Part shown: positions 50,352 to 59,293 of the stretch, one piece after another
Layout of the letters: every line of letters starts with the position of its first letter
Position numbering within the stretch: the stretch's first letter is position 1
Origin: Humibacter sp. RRB41
GTDB taxonomy: Bacteria; Actinomycetota; Actinomycetes; Actinomycetales; Microbacteriaceae
Assembly: GCF_022761015.1 (NCBI RefSeq)
Contig: NZ_JAKWJQ010000001.1
Coordinates: forward strand, 62,001-126,000
Length of the DNA: 64,000 nucleotides
Direction: 5' to 3'
Notes under the pieces: model-generated
What the model was told of the DNA's origin: nothing
Seen by the model: the letters and a program-made list of their open reading frames with translations, nothing else
Database searches by the model: none
Made by a program: the position numbers and the translations under genes

Positions 50352-51860
50352 TCAGGCCTCGTCGACCCAGTCGAACGTCTTCGTGACCGCCTTCTTCCAG
50401 GTGCGGTACAGACCCTCCACACCATCGCGGTCGGAGGTCGGCGTCCAGCGCGCGCCCTCCTGCCAGTTGGCGCGCAACTCGTCGCGCCCGCTCCAGAAGC
50501 CGACAGCCAGGCCGGCCGCGTACGCAGCGCCGAGTGCCGTGGTCTCTGCGACCGTCGGCCGCACGACAGGGATGCCCAGTACATCCGCCTGAAACTGCAT
50601 GAGCAGCTCGTTGGCCGTCATGCCGCCGTCGACCCGCAGCTCGGTCAGCGGCGTTCCGGTGTCCTGCTCGACGGCCTCGATCACGTCGCGCGTCTGGTAG
50701 GCGGTCGACTCGAGAGCGGCCCGCGCGAGGTGCGCCTTGTTCACGAAACGGGTGAGGCCCACGATCGCGCCGCGGGCATCCGGCCGCCAATAGGGGGCGA
50801 AGAGGCCGGAGAAAGCGGGAACGATGTAGGCGCCGCCGTTGTCGTCGACGGATGCCGCGAGCTTCTCCACCTCTTTCGCATCACGGATGATGCCCAGATT
50901 GTCGCGCAGCCACTGCACGAGCGATCCCGTGACGGCGATCGACCCCTCGAGCGCGTACCGCGGCGCCTCGTCGCCCAAACGGTACGCGAGCGTGGTGATC
51001 AGGCCGTTCCCGCTGCGCACGATCTCTTCGCCGGTGTTCACGATGACGAAGTTGCCCGTGCCGTAGGTGTTCTTGGATTCGCCTGCGTCGAACGCCGCCT
51101 GGCCGAACGTGGCGGCCTGCTGGTCGCCGAGGATGCCCGCGATCGGCGCCTCGCGCAGCAGACTGTGCGACTCCGCCTGGCCGTACACCTCGCTCGACGA
51201 CCGGATCTGCGGGAGCATCGACCGCGGCACACCGAATGCGTCGAGGATGTCGTCGCGCCAGTCGAGCGTCTCGAGATCCATGAAAAGGGTGCGCGACGCA
51301 TTCGTCACATCCGTGGCGTGCACACCGCCGTGCTTGCCGCCGGTGAGATTCCAGAGCAGCCAGGTGTCTGTGGTGCCGAAAAGCAGGTCGCCGCGCTCCG
51401 CCCGCTCGCGCGCGCCGTCGACGTTCTCGAGGATCCAGGCGATCTTCGTGCCGGAGAAATAGGTGGCGAGCGGCAGGCCGACGGCATCCGTAAACCTGCG
51501 CACTCCCCCGTCTGCTGCAAGCCGGTCGACGATGTCCTGCGTACGCGTGTCCTGCCACACGATGGCGTTGTACACCGGCTTGCCGGTCTGCTTGTCCCAC
51601 ACCACGGTGGTCTCGCGCTGGTTCGTGATGCCGACCGCCGCAAGATCGTGCCTGGTCAGATTGGCCTTGCCGAGAGCTACGCCGATCACCTCGCGGGCAT
51701 TGCGCCAGATCTCCATCGGATCGTGTTCGACCCATCCGGCCTTGGGGAAGGTCTGCGTGTGCTCCAGCTGCCCGACCGAGACGACAGTTCCCGCGTGGTC
51801 GAACACGATCGCGCGGGTACTGGTGGTCCCTTGGTCGATGGCGAGGATGTGCGTCGACAT
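50352..51860 (-). CDS. glpK: Glycerol kinase
   Basis: Predicted 502-residue FGGY-family kinase that makes sn-glycerol 3-phosphate from glycerol and [20 protein letters not shown] is the phosphate motif; [28 protein letters not shown] and [20 protein letters not shown] are glycerol-kinase specific. Full length. A TAGCCT -10 box lies 7 bases before the ATG without a ribosome site, so the mRNA is probably leaderless. No glpF or glpD is adjacent. Confidence 0.97.
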   Translation of the reverse strand: MSTHILAIDQGTTSTRAIVFDHAGTVVSVGQLEHTQTFPKAGWVEHDPMEIWRNAREVIGVALGKANLTRHDLAAVGITNQRETTVVWDKQTGKPVYNAIVWQDTRTQDIVDRLAADGGVRRFTDAVGLPLATYFSGTKIAWILENVDGARERAERGDLLFGTTDTWLLWNLTGGKHGGVHATDVTNASRTLFMDLETLDWRDDILDAFGVPRSMLPQIRSSSEVYGQAESHSLLREAPIAGILGDQQAATFGQAAFDAGESKNTYGTGNFVIVNTGEEIVRSGNGLITTLAYRLGDEAPRYALEGSIAVTGSLVQWLRDNLGIIRDAKEVEKLAASVDDNGGAYIVPAFSGLFAPYWRPDARGAIVGLTRFVNKAHLARAALESTAYQTRDVIEAVEQDTGTPLTELRVDGGMTANELLMQFQADVLGIPVVRPTVAETTALGAAYAAGLAVGFWSGRDELRANWQEGARWTPTSDRDGVEGLYRTWKKAVTKTFDWVDEA

Positions 51861-51900
51861 GCAGTTGAGGCTATCCCGGTCTTTACGCGCACACGCCTGC

Positions 51901-51942
51901 GGCGTAGCGTGAATGCCACGTTTTCGGCCGACGCGCTACGCC
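51901..51942. repeat. inverted repeat between glpK and HNH gene
   Basis: GGCGTAGCG (51901-51909) pairs with CGCTACGCC (51934-51942) around a 24-base loop. It lies upstream of the glpK promoter and may be a regulatory site or a remnant of a dispersed repeat. Confidence 0.4.
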
Positions 51943-52110
51943 TCGACCGAACGAAGACGCCGGCGCCCGGCGGATGGCTCCGACAGCCCCGCCGACGCCG
52001 TGCGTTCGTTATTCTCCGCCCCCGCCCCGATCTCACCGTCGCCGCGCGTCGTAGGGCGTCGATAGAGTCATTCCCTGCGTCGATTCGCCGCGTGAACCCG
52101 AGGAACGAGC

Positions 52111-52908
52111 TTGCCCGCAGCACTCCGCAACACCGCCCGAACAGCACGTCTTCCGCACCGAGTCGGCCGTCTCACCGCGACGATCGTCGCGGTCGCTGCG
52201 GCGGGTGTGCTGCTCGCGGCCTGCTCCGTCGAGGGGTCGTTCGTGGCCGGGATCGGCTCTGACGGGAGCGTCGCAACCGCCGCACCGACGGCCGGGACCC
52301 CGGGCCCCTCAGGCGCGGCGGCCGCGCTGCTCACGACGATCCCCGTGAAGGGCCGCGCCCCGCACACGGACTACGACAGGGTGGGCGACTTCGGCCCGGC
52401 GTGGAAGGACATCGACGGCAACCACTGCGACACCCGAGACGATGTGCTCGCGCGCGACCTCACCGCCATCGTCACGAAGGGATCGTGCACCGTCGAGTCC
52501 GGCGTTCTGAACGATCCGTACACGGGCAAGACCATCAACTTCGTGCGAGGGGTGCAGACATCCGTCGCCGTGCAGATCGACCACCTGGTCGCCCTGTCGG
52601 ATGCCTGGGAGACCGGCGCCCAGCAGCTCACCCAGCAGCAGCGCGAGACCCTTGCGAACGACCCGCTCGAACTTCTGGCGGTCGACGGACCGACCAACGA
52701 GAGCAAAGGCGACGGGGATGCCGCCACCTGGCTGCCGCCGAACAAGGCGTTCCGCTGCAGCTATGCCGCGAAGCAGATCTCGGTGAAGGCGGCGTATCAC
52801 CTGTGGGTCACGCCGGCCGAACACGATGCGCTCGCCCGCATCCTGAGCGGATGCCCCGGCCAGCAGTCCTGGACCTCCGCCCTCGCACCCACTGTCGGGC
52901 TCGGCTAG
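52111..52908 (+). CDS. Secreted HNH endonuclease-like lipoprotein (DUF1524)
   Basis: Predicted 265-residue lipoprotein. A signal sequence ends with GVLLAAC at about residue 34-40; the start is TTG at 52111 after AGGAACG. The C-terminal half has the HNH pattern of the GmrSD/DUF1524 type: QIDHLVALSDAWETGA (Asp-His), ANDPLELLAVDGPTNESKGD and WLPPN. Extracellular nucleases of this kind are common in actinobacteria and may scavenge DNA. It stands alone, without restriction genes. Confidence 0.85.
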   Translation: MPAALRNTARTARLPHRVGRLTATIVAVAAAGVLLAACSVEGSFVAGIGSDGSVATAAPTAGTPGPSGAAAALLTTIPVKGRAPHTDYDRVGDFGPAWKDIDGNHCDTRDDVLARDLTAIVTKGSCTVESGVLNDPYTGKTINFVRGVQTSVAVQIDHLVALSDAWETGAQQLTQQQRETLANDPLELLAVDGPTNESKGDGDAATWLPPNKAFRCSYAAKQISVKAAYHLWVTPAEHDALARILSGCPGQQSWTSALAPTVGLG

Positions 52909-52912
52909 CCCC

Positions 52913-52938
52913 GACTCCCTGAGCGCGCGAGGCGAGTC
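52913..52938. terminator. stem-loop between HNH and YdeI-like genes
   Basis: GACTC-CCT (52913-52920) pairs with AGG (52930-52932) and GAGTC (52934-52938), with one bulge. CCCTGAGCGCGCGAGGCGA within it (52917-52935) matches 53524-53542 at 17 of 19 bases, so it is part of a dispersed repeat. Confidence 0.45.
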
Positions 52939-53512
52939 AGTTCCCTCGGGTCAGCCCGACGACGATCTGTTCGACGTACCGGTCTCGTGTCTCTGCGCGC
53001 TTGGCGAGCGCCAGCTTCGTGAGCGCAGCACGGCGCACGCCGGGGGTCTGCGCGCCCCACGCCTCGTGTGCGCCGGCCGCGGCGAGCGCTGCCCCGAGAT
53101 CCTCCGGCACGACGAGGGCGTCGGCGTCGTCGAGAATGCTCCACATCCCGTCCGCCTTGGCGGCTTCGACGAGGCGGCGGCCGGCATCCGTCATGCGTCC
53201 TTCGGCCTCGAGCTTGGCGACCCGTTCCTTGTTCGTTCGCGACCACGGTGAACCCGCTCTGCGCGGCACGAACCACAGCGCTGAGCGCTCGTCGTCGATG
53301 GTCTTGGACTGACTGTCCACCCAGCCGAACGCGACGGCCTCGGTGATCGCCTCGTCGTACGTCATGGCCGTACGCCCGGTGACGCGACGCCATGACACCA
53401 GCCACACCCCGGTCGACGTTTCGTGGTGCTCCTCGAGCCAGCGCCGCCACTGTGCTGTGGTCTCGAGCGGCAGGTGCTCGGCGTCGTCGCGCGACATAAC
53501 GTCACGGTACAT
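52937..53512 (-). CDS. YdeI/OmpD-associated family protein
   Basis: Predicted 191-residue cytoplasmic protein. The N-terminal part (WRRWLEEHHETSTGVWLVSWRR; EAVAFGWVDSQSKTIDDER) is the YdeI-like domain and WFVPRRAGSPWSRTNKERV is highly conserved in the family. A helical tail follows. In Bacillus YdeI is linked to resistance to cationic peptides; here the role is unknown. Start may be ATG 53512 or 53497. It overlaps the preceding TIGR01777 gene by 11 bases. Confidence 0.85.
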   Translation of the reverse strand: MYRDVMSRDDAEHLPLETTAQWRRWLEEHHETSTGVWLVSWRRVTGRTAMTYDEAITEAVAFGWVDSQSKTIDDERSALWFVPRRAGSPWSRTNKERVAKLEAEGRMTDAGRRLVEAAKADGMWSILDDADALVVPEDLGAALAAAGAHEAWGAQTPGVRRAALTKLALAKRAETRDRYVEQIVVGLTRGN

Positions 53513-54425
53513 TCACCCGAAGTCCCTGAGCGAGCGAAGCGATCGCGTCACCGGCCGTCGCGTCAGCGAAGCGGAAGCCGTCGTTCAGGAGCGCGGAAGG
53601 AAGCATCCTCTGGCTGCCGAGAAGCAGCTCGTCGGCCGCGCTCTGCAACGCCAGCCTCAGCGCGAATGCCGGTGCCGGGAATCCGTACGGCCTGTGCAGC
53701 GCGGTAGCGAGCGAGCGTACGAATTCGCCGGCAGTCGCGGGCGTCGGTCCCGCGAAGTTGACCGGCCCGGCCAGGCCGGAGCCGATGATGTGGTCGATGG
53801 CCGCGACTTCGTCGCGCAGGCTGATCCACGGCCACCATTGCCGCCCGGAGCCGATCGGGCCCGCCAGGCCGGCCCGTGCCAGCAGCCGAAGCGGCGTCAT
53901 CGCGCCGCCCTGGCCGACCACGAGACCGGTGCGTACGAACGCAACCCGCGTGACCTCTGATGCCGGTGCCGCCGCCTGCTCCCAGGCGGTGACGACCGCC
54001 GACAAGAATCCGCTGCCGCGCTCGGACTGCTCCGTGAGGTCCTCGTCGCCTCGGTCGCCGTAGTACCCGACGGCCGACGCGCTGACGAAGACACCGGGCG
54101 GGCTCGCCGCCGCACGGATGCCGTCCACGACCGTCTGCGTCACATCCAACCGCGACTGCAGCACGACCTTCTTATATGCAGGCGTCCACGGCAGGCGGCT
54201 GATCGGTGCTCCCGCGAGGCTCACCACGGCATCCGCACCACTCACGACAGCCGGGTCCAGGATGCCCGCAGCCGGGTCCCAGCGCGCCTCGCCCTGCGCG
54301 CGCACCGGTCGCCGCACCAGCCGGACGACCTCGTCGCCCGTGGTCTCCAACCGCTCCGCGAGCGCCGAGCCGACCAGACCTGATGCGCCGGCGATCACGA
54401 TGCGCCGTCTCGACCGTTGTGCCAT
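53502..54425 (-). CDS. TIGR01777-type NAD-dependent epimerase/dehydratase
   Basis: Predicted 307-residue extended SDR (YfcH/SulA-like cell division inhibitor homologue family). The nucleotide motif is IVIAGASGLVGSALAERL; SASAVGYYGDRGDEDL is the diagnostic active-site stretch and PWISLRDEV is also conserved. Substrate unknown. ATG 54425 is preferred to the in-frame start at 54479. Co-transcribed with the YdeI-like gene. Confidence 0.9.
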   Translation of the reverse strand: MAQRSRRRIVIAGASGLVGSALAERLETTGDEVVRLVRRPVRAQGEARWDPAAGILDPAVVSGADAVVSLAGAPISRLPWTPAYKKVVLQSRLDVTQTVVDGIRAAASPPGVFVSASAVGYYGDRGDEDLTEQSERGSGFLSAVVTAWEQAAAPASEVTRVAFVRTGLVVGQGGAMTPLRLLARAGLAGPIGSGRQWWPWISLRDEVAAIDHIIGSGLAGPVNFAGPTPATAGEFVRSLATALHRPYGFPAPAFALRLALQSAADELLLGSQRMLPSALLNDGFRFADATAGDAIASLAQGLRVNVP

Positions 54426-54577
54426 GTCACCTCGCCGTGCTGTTCGAGCCGCTGCGCTGTTGGAGCGCTCAGGGCCCAACGTCCCTCACTCACTAAACTA
54501 GGGGGGTCCGACGATTCTCGGGTGGAATGCGGTCGCACCACCTGCTTCCCTCCGCCCGATCCTCCAAAGGGGATGCC

Positions 54578-55963
54578 ATGCCCGACCAGAACGCACTCGA
54601 TGCCGTTACCGCCCTCGCCCGCCACCGCGGGTTCGTGTTCCAGTCGGGGGAGATCTACGGCGGATCGCGTTCCACCTGGGACTACGGCCCCCTGGGCGTC
54701 GAGCTCAAGGAGAACATCCGCCGCCAGTGGTGGCAGTCGTTCGTACGCGGCCGAGGTGACATGGTCGGCCTCGACTCGGCCGTCATCCTGCCGACGAAGG
54801 TCTGGGAGGCATCCGGCCACGTCGCCACCTTCACCGACCCGCTGGTCGAGTGTCTGCACTGCCATCACCGGTTCCGCGAAGACCACCTGATCGAGTCGTT
54901 CGAGGCGAAGAAGGGCAGGTCCCCCGAGGGCGGCCTGGCCGACATCGTCTGCCCCAACTGCGGCACGCGCGGCCAATGGACGGAGTCGCGCTCCTTCTCC
55001 GGTCTGATGAAGACGTACGTCGGTGTGGTCGACGACGAATCCGGCCTGCACTATCTGCGGCCGGAGACAGCCCAGGGCATCTTCGTGAACTTCGCGAACG
55101 TCGTGCAGGCGGCGCGCATGAAGCCGCCGTTCGGCGTCGGGCAGGTCGGCAAGGCGTTCCGCAACGAGATCACGCCGGGAAACTTCATCTTCCGCACCCG
55201 CGAGTTCGAGCAGATGGAGATCGAGTACTTCGTGCCGGCGGCGGGTGCCCCCGAGTCGTTCGACCACTGGGTCGAGGCCAGCTGGAACTGGTTCGTCGAT
55301 CTCGGAATCGACCCCGCGCACATGCGCAGGCTCGATGTGCCCGACGGCGAGCGCGCCCACTACTCCGATCGCACCATCGACCTGGAGTACGAATTCGGCT
55401 TCTCGGGCAAAGGCTGGGGCGAGCTCATGGGCGTCGCGAGTCGCACGGACTTCGACCTCAAGAACCACATCACGGCATCCGGCAAGGATCTGTCGTTCTT
55501 CGATCAGGCATCCGGTGAGCGCTACGTGCCTTACGTGATCGAGCCGTCGTTCGGTCTGACGCGCGCGATGATGGCGTTCCTCGTCGACGCGTACCACCAA
55601 GAGGAGGTGCCGAACGCGAAGGGCGGCACCGACACCCGCACGGTGCTGAAGCTCGACCCGCGCTTGTCGCCCGTGAAGGTCGCGGTGCTGCCGCTGTCAC
55701 GCAACGAGCGACTTTCACCGCTGGCACGGTCGCTGGCGGACGACCTGCGCAGGCACCGCAATGTGGAGTTCGACGACTCCGGTGCGATCGGACGTCGCTA
55801 CCGCCGACAGGACGAGATCGGCACGCCGTACTGCGTCACGGTCGACTTCGACTCGCTCGACGACAACGCCGTCACGGTGCGCGACCGCGACAGCATGGGC
55901 CAGGAACGCATCCCGATCGACGCCCTCGACGCCTACCTCACGGAGCGCCTGAACGAGCGCTGA
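54578..55963 (+). CDS. glyS: Glycyl-tRNA synthetase
   Basis: Predicted 461-residue alpha2-type class II synthetase, full length for actinobacteria. Motifs include [18 protein letters not shown], the Zn site (CLHCHHRF...CPNCG), [27 protein letters not shown] and [13 protein letters not shown]; the anticodon-binding domain begins near residue 360. AAAGGGGATGCC precedes the ATG. No T-box leader is recognised. Confidence 0.97.
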   Translation: MPDQNALDAVTALARHRGFVFQSGEIYGGSRSTWDYGPLGVELKENIRRQWWQSFVRGRGDMVGLDSAVILPTKVWEASGHVATFTDPLVECLHCHHRFREDHLIESFEAKKGRSPEGGLADIVCPNCGTRGQWTESRSFSGLMKTYVGVVDDESGLHYLRPETAQGIFVNFANVVQAARMKPPFGVGQVGKAFRNEITPGNFIFRTREFEQMEIEYFVPAAGAPESFDHWVEASWNWFVDLGIDPAHMRRLDVPDGERAHYSDRTIDLEYEFGFSGKGWGELMGVASRTDFDLKNHITASGKDLSFFDQASGERYVPYVIEPSFGLTRAMMAFLVDAYHQEEVPNAKGGTDTRTVLKLDPRLSPVKVAVLPLSRNERLSPLARSLADDLRRHRNVEFDDSGAIGRRYRRQDEIGTPYCVTVDFDSLDDNAVTVRDRDSMGQERIPIDALDAYLTERLNER

Positions 55964-55976
55964 CCCTGCGCCTCGC

Positions 55977-56984
55977 TCACGCGCGCGGGTCGACGTGCAC
56001 CTTCGGTCCCTTGCCGGCGCCCACCGGCCGCTCGCCGGCAAGCACGGCGGCGACCCCGTCGAGTCCGACGGTCGCGGCCACCAGCGGCCGCGCATCCACT
56101 GCACCCGACGCGAAGCCGGCGATCGCGCCATCCAGTCCTGGTGATGCGCTCAGGATGCCGACGGCCGTCACATCCTTGAGCAGCATCGAGCGGGTGTCGA
56201 CCAGGCTCGGAGCCGGCGAGATGCCGATGAGCACCACGCGACCACCAGGCTGCACGAGATCGACGGCTCGTGCGGGCGTCGCGGCATCCGTGGCGGCATC
56301 GATCACCGCATCGAACGGCAGGTCGGGCACGGCATCCCGGCCGAGCCACGCGTCGAATCCGAGCGTGCGTGCGAAGTCGACGGATGCCTGCGACACCCCG
56401 ACAAGATGCACATCGCTTCCCTCGGCCCTGGCGAACATCGCAGCGAGCAGACCGATGGTGCCGGGTCCGACGACGAGCACGTGCTCCGCGGATGCCGCCG
56501 CCCGTGCGGCGCGCAGCCCGTTCCCCGCCGGCTCGACGAGGGCGCCGAGCGTGTCGTCCAGCGTGTCCGGCAACGCGTGCAGCGAGGTGGCCGGCATGGC
56601 GATCCGCTCGGCGAGCGCTCCCGCGCGACCGCGGCGGATGCCCACTTCCTCACGCTCGGCGCACACGTGCTGGCGCCCGCTGAGGCACAGCCTGCAGCGC
56701 CCGCATCCGAGCATCGTGTCGCCCGTGACGCGGCGGCCGAGCCACGAGGCATCCACGCCGTCGCCCACCTCGGTGACCACGCCCATCCACTCGTGCCCGA
56801 TGCGTACCGGATACCGCGCATTGCCGTCGTGCAGGTAGGCCATGTGCCCGGTGTAGAACTCGACGTCGGTGCCGCAGACGCCCGCGCGCTGCACATCGAC
56901 GACGACCTCACCGGATGCCGCAACCGGCTCCGGAACATCGGCCACCTCTGCCTGCCCCGGCGCCGTGATCACGAACGCGCGCAC
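55977..56984 (-). CDS. Zinc-dependent alcohol dehydrogenase (threonine/sorbitol dehydrogenase-like)
   Basis: Predicted 335-residue MDR dehydrogenase. The catalytic zinc ligands are CGTD and GHEWMG; the structural zinc site is CGRCRLCLSGRQHVC. The nucleotide motif is VLVVGPGTIGLLAAMFA. Substrate is not clear, perhaps a polyol or sugar alcohol. GTG 56984 with GGGAGCGAAG upstream is the start; the frame reaches 57071 but would overlap the promoter of nothing else of note. It follows the MFS gene in the same direction. Confidence 0.88.
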   Translation of the reverse strand: MRAFVITAPGQAEVADVPEPVAASGEVVVDVQRAGVCGTDVEFYTGHMAYLHDGNARYPVRIGHEWMGVVTEVGDGVDASWLGRRVTGDTMLGCGRCRLCLSGRQHVCAEREEVGIRRGRAGALAERIAMPATSLHALPDTLDDTLGALVEPAGNGLRAARAAASAEHVLVVGPGTIGLLAAMFARAEGSDVHLVGVSQASVDFARTLGFDAWLGRDAVPDLPFDAVIDAATDAATPARAVDLVQPGGRVVLIGISPAPSLVDTRSMLLKDVTAVGILSASPGLDGAIAGFASGAVDARPLVAATVGLDGVAAVLAGERPVGAGKGPKVHVDPRA

Positions 56985-57039
56985 CTTCGCTCCCGCTCCC
57001 GCCGCCTGCGCGGCATCGATCTCGAGACTAGGGCGTGAG

Positions 57040-58491
57040 TCACTGGGCCGTGGTGGAGTTCGCGCGGCCACGCGTGATCACCGTGACGGTGATCGCCCCG
57101 AGAACAGCTGCTGCAGCAGCGCCAAGGAACACCAAGCCGAATCCCGAGGTCAAAGCGTCGGCCTTCGCCGTTCCGGATGCCATCAGCTCTGTCACCCGGT
57201 TCGCCGCGATCGTGGAGAGAACGGCCAGCCCCAGAGCACCGCCGACCTGCTGGCTGGTGTTGACGAGCCCGCTGGCGAGGCCCGCGTCCGACCCGGAGGT
57301 GCCGTCGACGGCAAGCTGCGTGGTGGCGATGAACGATGCCCCGAGCCCGGCACCGATCACAATCGTCGGTACGAGAAGCGAGCCGACGAACGTCGCATCG
57401 GCCGGGGCGAACGAAAGCCACACGAGCCCTGCTGCGAGCACCAGCAAGGCGACGACCAGCACGCGGCGGGCACCGAACCTGGCGAGCACGGAGGGCACCA
57501 CGCCGGCGATGATGACGAGCGTGCCGGCGAGCGGCAACTGGGTCAGCCCGGACTCCAACGCGCTGAAGCCGAGCACCTGCTGCATGAAGACGGAGAGCGC
57601 GAAGAACGTTGCCGTGGTTGCGGCGCCCGCGAACAACATCGCGGCATTGCCGCCGGCGACGGTCGGCAGACGGAAGATCCGCAGGTCGATCAGCGGCTGC
57701 GCACTGCGGTGCTCGATGATCGCGAAGGCCGTGAGCAGCAGGGCCGCCGCCACGAAGAGACCGATGATGAGCGGGTCGGCGAACCCGAACTGCTCGGACA
57801 AGCTGAGCGCGCCGACAAGGGAGACGAGCCCACCCGTGACCGTCAGCGCGCCGGCGAGGTCGAGACGCACGCGGGCGGACTCTCGATCGCGGCCGATCAG
57901 GAAGGGCAGTGCGATGAGCACGACGAGGCCGGCCGGCACGTTGACGAAGAAGATCGCCTCCCAGCCGAACGCCGCTGTGAGTACGCCACCGAGCAGAACG
58001 CCGGCCGCGCTGCCGATTCCAGCGACGGCTCCCCAGACGCCGAGCGCCTTCGCGCGATCCGATGCGATCGGAAAGAGCCGAGTCACGAGCGCGAGCGACG
58101 CAGGCATCAGAAGCGCTGCGGACGCGCCCTGAATCGCGCGGGCGCCCAGCAGCATCCCGCCGTTCAGCGAGAACCCGGCGAGCGCGGATGCCGCGATGAA
58201 GCCGACGACGCCGACGAAGAAGACACGACGATGCCCGAAGCGATCGGCGAGCCGTCCTCCCAACAGCAAGAGCCCACCGAGAGGCAGCACGTAAGCGGTG
58301 ATCACCCAGCTCAGCTGGGCCGTGTCGAGGTGCAAGTTCGCGCCAATCGAGGGCAGTGCGATGTTGACGATGGACGCGTCGAGCATGACGAGGAATTCGG
58401 CGATGGCCAGGATCGCCAGCGCGATCCACCTTCGCTGGGTGGGCTTCGCTACCCCTGTGTCGACGGTGCGGTCTGCGGTGTTGAGTGTCAT
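57040..58491 (-). CDS. MFS transporter, DHA2 (EmrB/QacA-like) drug exporter
   Basis: Predicted 483-residue, 14-helix exporter. FLVMLDASIVNIALPSIG is the DHA2 helix 1 motif; GRLADRFGHRR is motif A and GARAIQGASAALLMPASLALV the antiporter motif. GAAAGGACC precedes the ATG at 58491. It is divergent from the TetR gene at 58668, with two 20-base operators between them. Confidence 0.93.
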   Translation of the reverse strand: MTLNTADRTVDTGVAKPTQRRWIALAILAIAEFLVMLDASIVNIALPSIGANLHLDTAQLSWVITAYVLPLGGLLLLGGRLADRFGHRRVFFVGVVGFIAASALAGFSLNGGMLLGARAIQGASAALLMPASLALVTRLFPIASDRAKALGVWGAVAGIGSAAGVLLGGVLTAAFGWEAIFFVNVPAGLVVLIALPFLIGRDRESARVRLDLAGALTVTGGLVSLVGALSLSEQFGFADPLIIGLFVAAALLLTAFAIIEHRSAQPLIDLRIFRLPTVAGGNAAMLFAGAATTATFFALSVFMQQVLGFSALESGLTQLPLAGTLVIIAGVVPSVLARFGARRVLVVALLVLAAGLVWLSFAPADATFVGSLLVPTIVIGAGLGASFIATTQLAVDGTSGSDAGLASGLVNTSQQVGGALGLAVLSTIAANRVTELMASGTAKADALTSGFGLVFLGAAAAAVLGAITVTVITRGRANSTTAQ

Positions 58492-58537
58492 GGCCTTGTG
58501 GTCCTTTCGTGAGGAGTGCGCTTCGGTGAGGATGGTG

Positions 58538-58558
58538 GTGAGTGAGCAGTCAGTCACT
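58538..58558. promoter_or_regulatory. degenerate third TetR operator
   Basis: GTGAGTG (58538-58544) followed by TCACTC (58553-58558) repeats the halves of the two operators downstream with altered spacing. It lies between them and the MFS start. Confidence 0.4.
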
Positions 58559-58594
58559 CTCGATGGAAAAAGAAAAGACGCGGTCGGCGTCGTT

Positions 58595-58614
58595 GTGAGT
58601 GACCGTACACTCAC
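58595..58614. promoter_or_regulatory. TetR operator 1
   Basis: GTGAGTG-N6-CACTCAC, a perfect 20-base dyad between the divergent MFS and TetR genes. An identical dyad lies 53 bases further on. Confidence 0.8.
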
Positions 58615-58647
58615 TCATTGGCGCAGGCAAGGGCATCCACAGAATTG

Positions 58648-58667
58648 GTGAGTGTACGATCACTCAC
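58648..58667. promoter_or_regulatory. TetR operator 2, adjoining the start codon
   Basis: GTGAGTG-N6-CACTCAC ends one base before the TetR ATG at 58668, so binding would block transcription or initiation of the regulator itself (autorepression). Confidence 0.8.
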
Positions 58668-59252
58668 ATGTCTTCGACTCTGTCCACCTCAGACCTGCGA
58701 CGCGAGACCGTCATCACCGCCGCGATCACCGCATTCGCGCGCAGCGGCTATCTGGGAACGCCGACCAGCGCGGTCGCCGAGGAGGCCGATATCTCGACCG
58801 CCTACGTCTTCAAGCTCTTCCCGACGAAGGAGGCCCTTTTCGTCGCCGCGCTCACGCGATGCATCGAACTCATCGTGCAGACGCTCGAACGAGGGGCCGC
58901 AGCCGCGAAGGATCAGACGCCGAAGGGCATCCTCGACGCGATGGGTGAGCAGTACGCGGAACTCATCGCCGATCGCGACCTGCTCATGATGCAGGTGCAC
59001 GCACAATCGGCCTGCGACATCGACGTCATCCGTCAGGCACTTCGTGACGGCATCGGGAGCATCACCCGGTACGCGTCGACCCGTTCCGGCGCGAGCGACG
59101 ACGCGGTGCAGGCCTTCATGGCGTACGGGCAGCTGTGCCACCTGATCGTGACCGCCGGCCTCGACGCCGTCGACGCGCCATGGGCGAAGGGGCTGGTCGC
59201 GGGCATCCGTCACCCGCAGCCCACGAAGAAGTCGAAGAAGAAGGCATCCTGA
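58668..59252 (+). CDS. TetR family transcriptional regulator
   Basis: Predicted 194-residue repressor. The HTH is at residues 8-55 (RRETVITAAITAFARSGYLG; ISTAYVFKLFPTKEALFVAA). The C-terminus is lysine-rich (KKSKKKAS). It is divergent from the DHA2 exporter and faces two perfect dyads, so a drug-sensing repressor of that exporter is likely. The ATG directly follows operator 2; the zinc dehydrogenase at 59294 follows after 41 bases. Confidence 0.93.
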   Translation: MSSTLSTSDLRRETVITAAITAFARSGYLGTPTSAVAEEADISTAYVFKLFPTKEALFVAALTRCIELIVQTLERGAAAAKDQTPKGILDAMGEQYAELIADRDLLMMQVHAQSACDIDVIRQALRDGIGSITRYASTRSGASDDAVQAFMAYGQLCHLIVTAGLDAVDAPWAKGLVAGIRHPQPTKKSKKKAS

Positions 59253-59293
59253 TCCGACCGATCGGTCAGAGACCGCCCGGCGAGAATGGTCGG

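Noticed and set aside
54426-54577. T-box leader before the glycyl-tRNA synthetase
   Set aside because: The leader is only about 150 bases and no T-box consensus or terminator/antiterminator pair is seen.
56869-58512. 547-codon plus-strand frame over the MFS exporter
   Set aside because: Antisense to a 14-helix transporter with clear motifs; low-complexity Glu/Arg/Asp composition.
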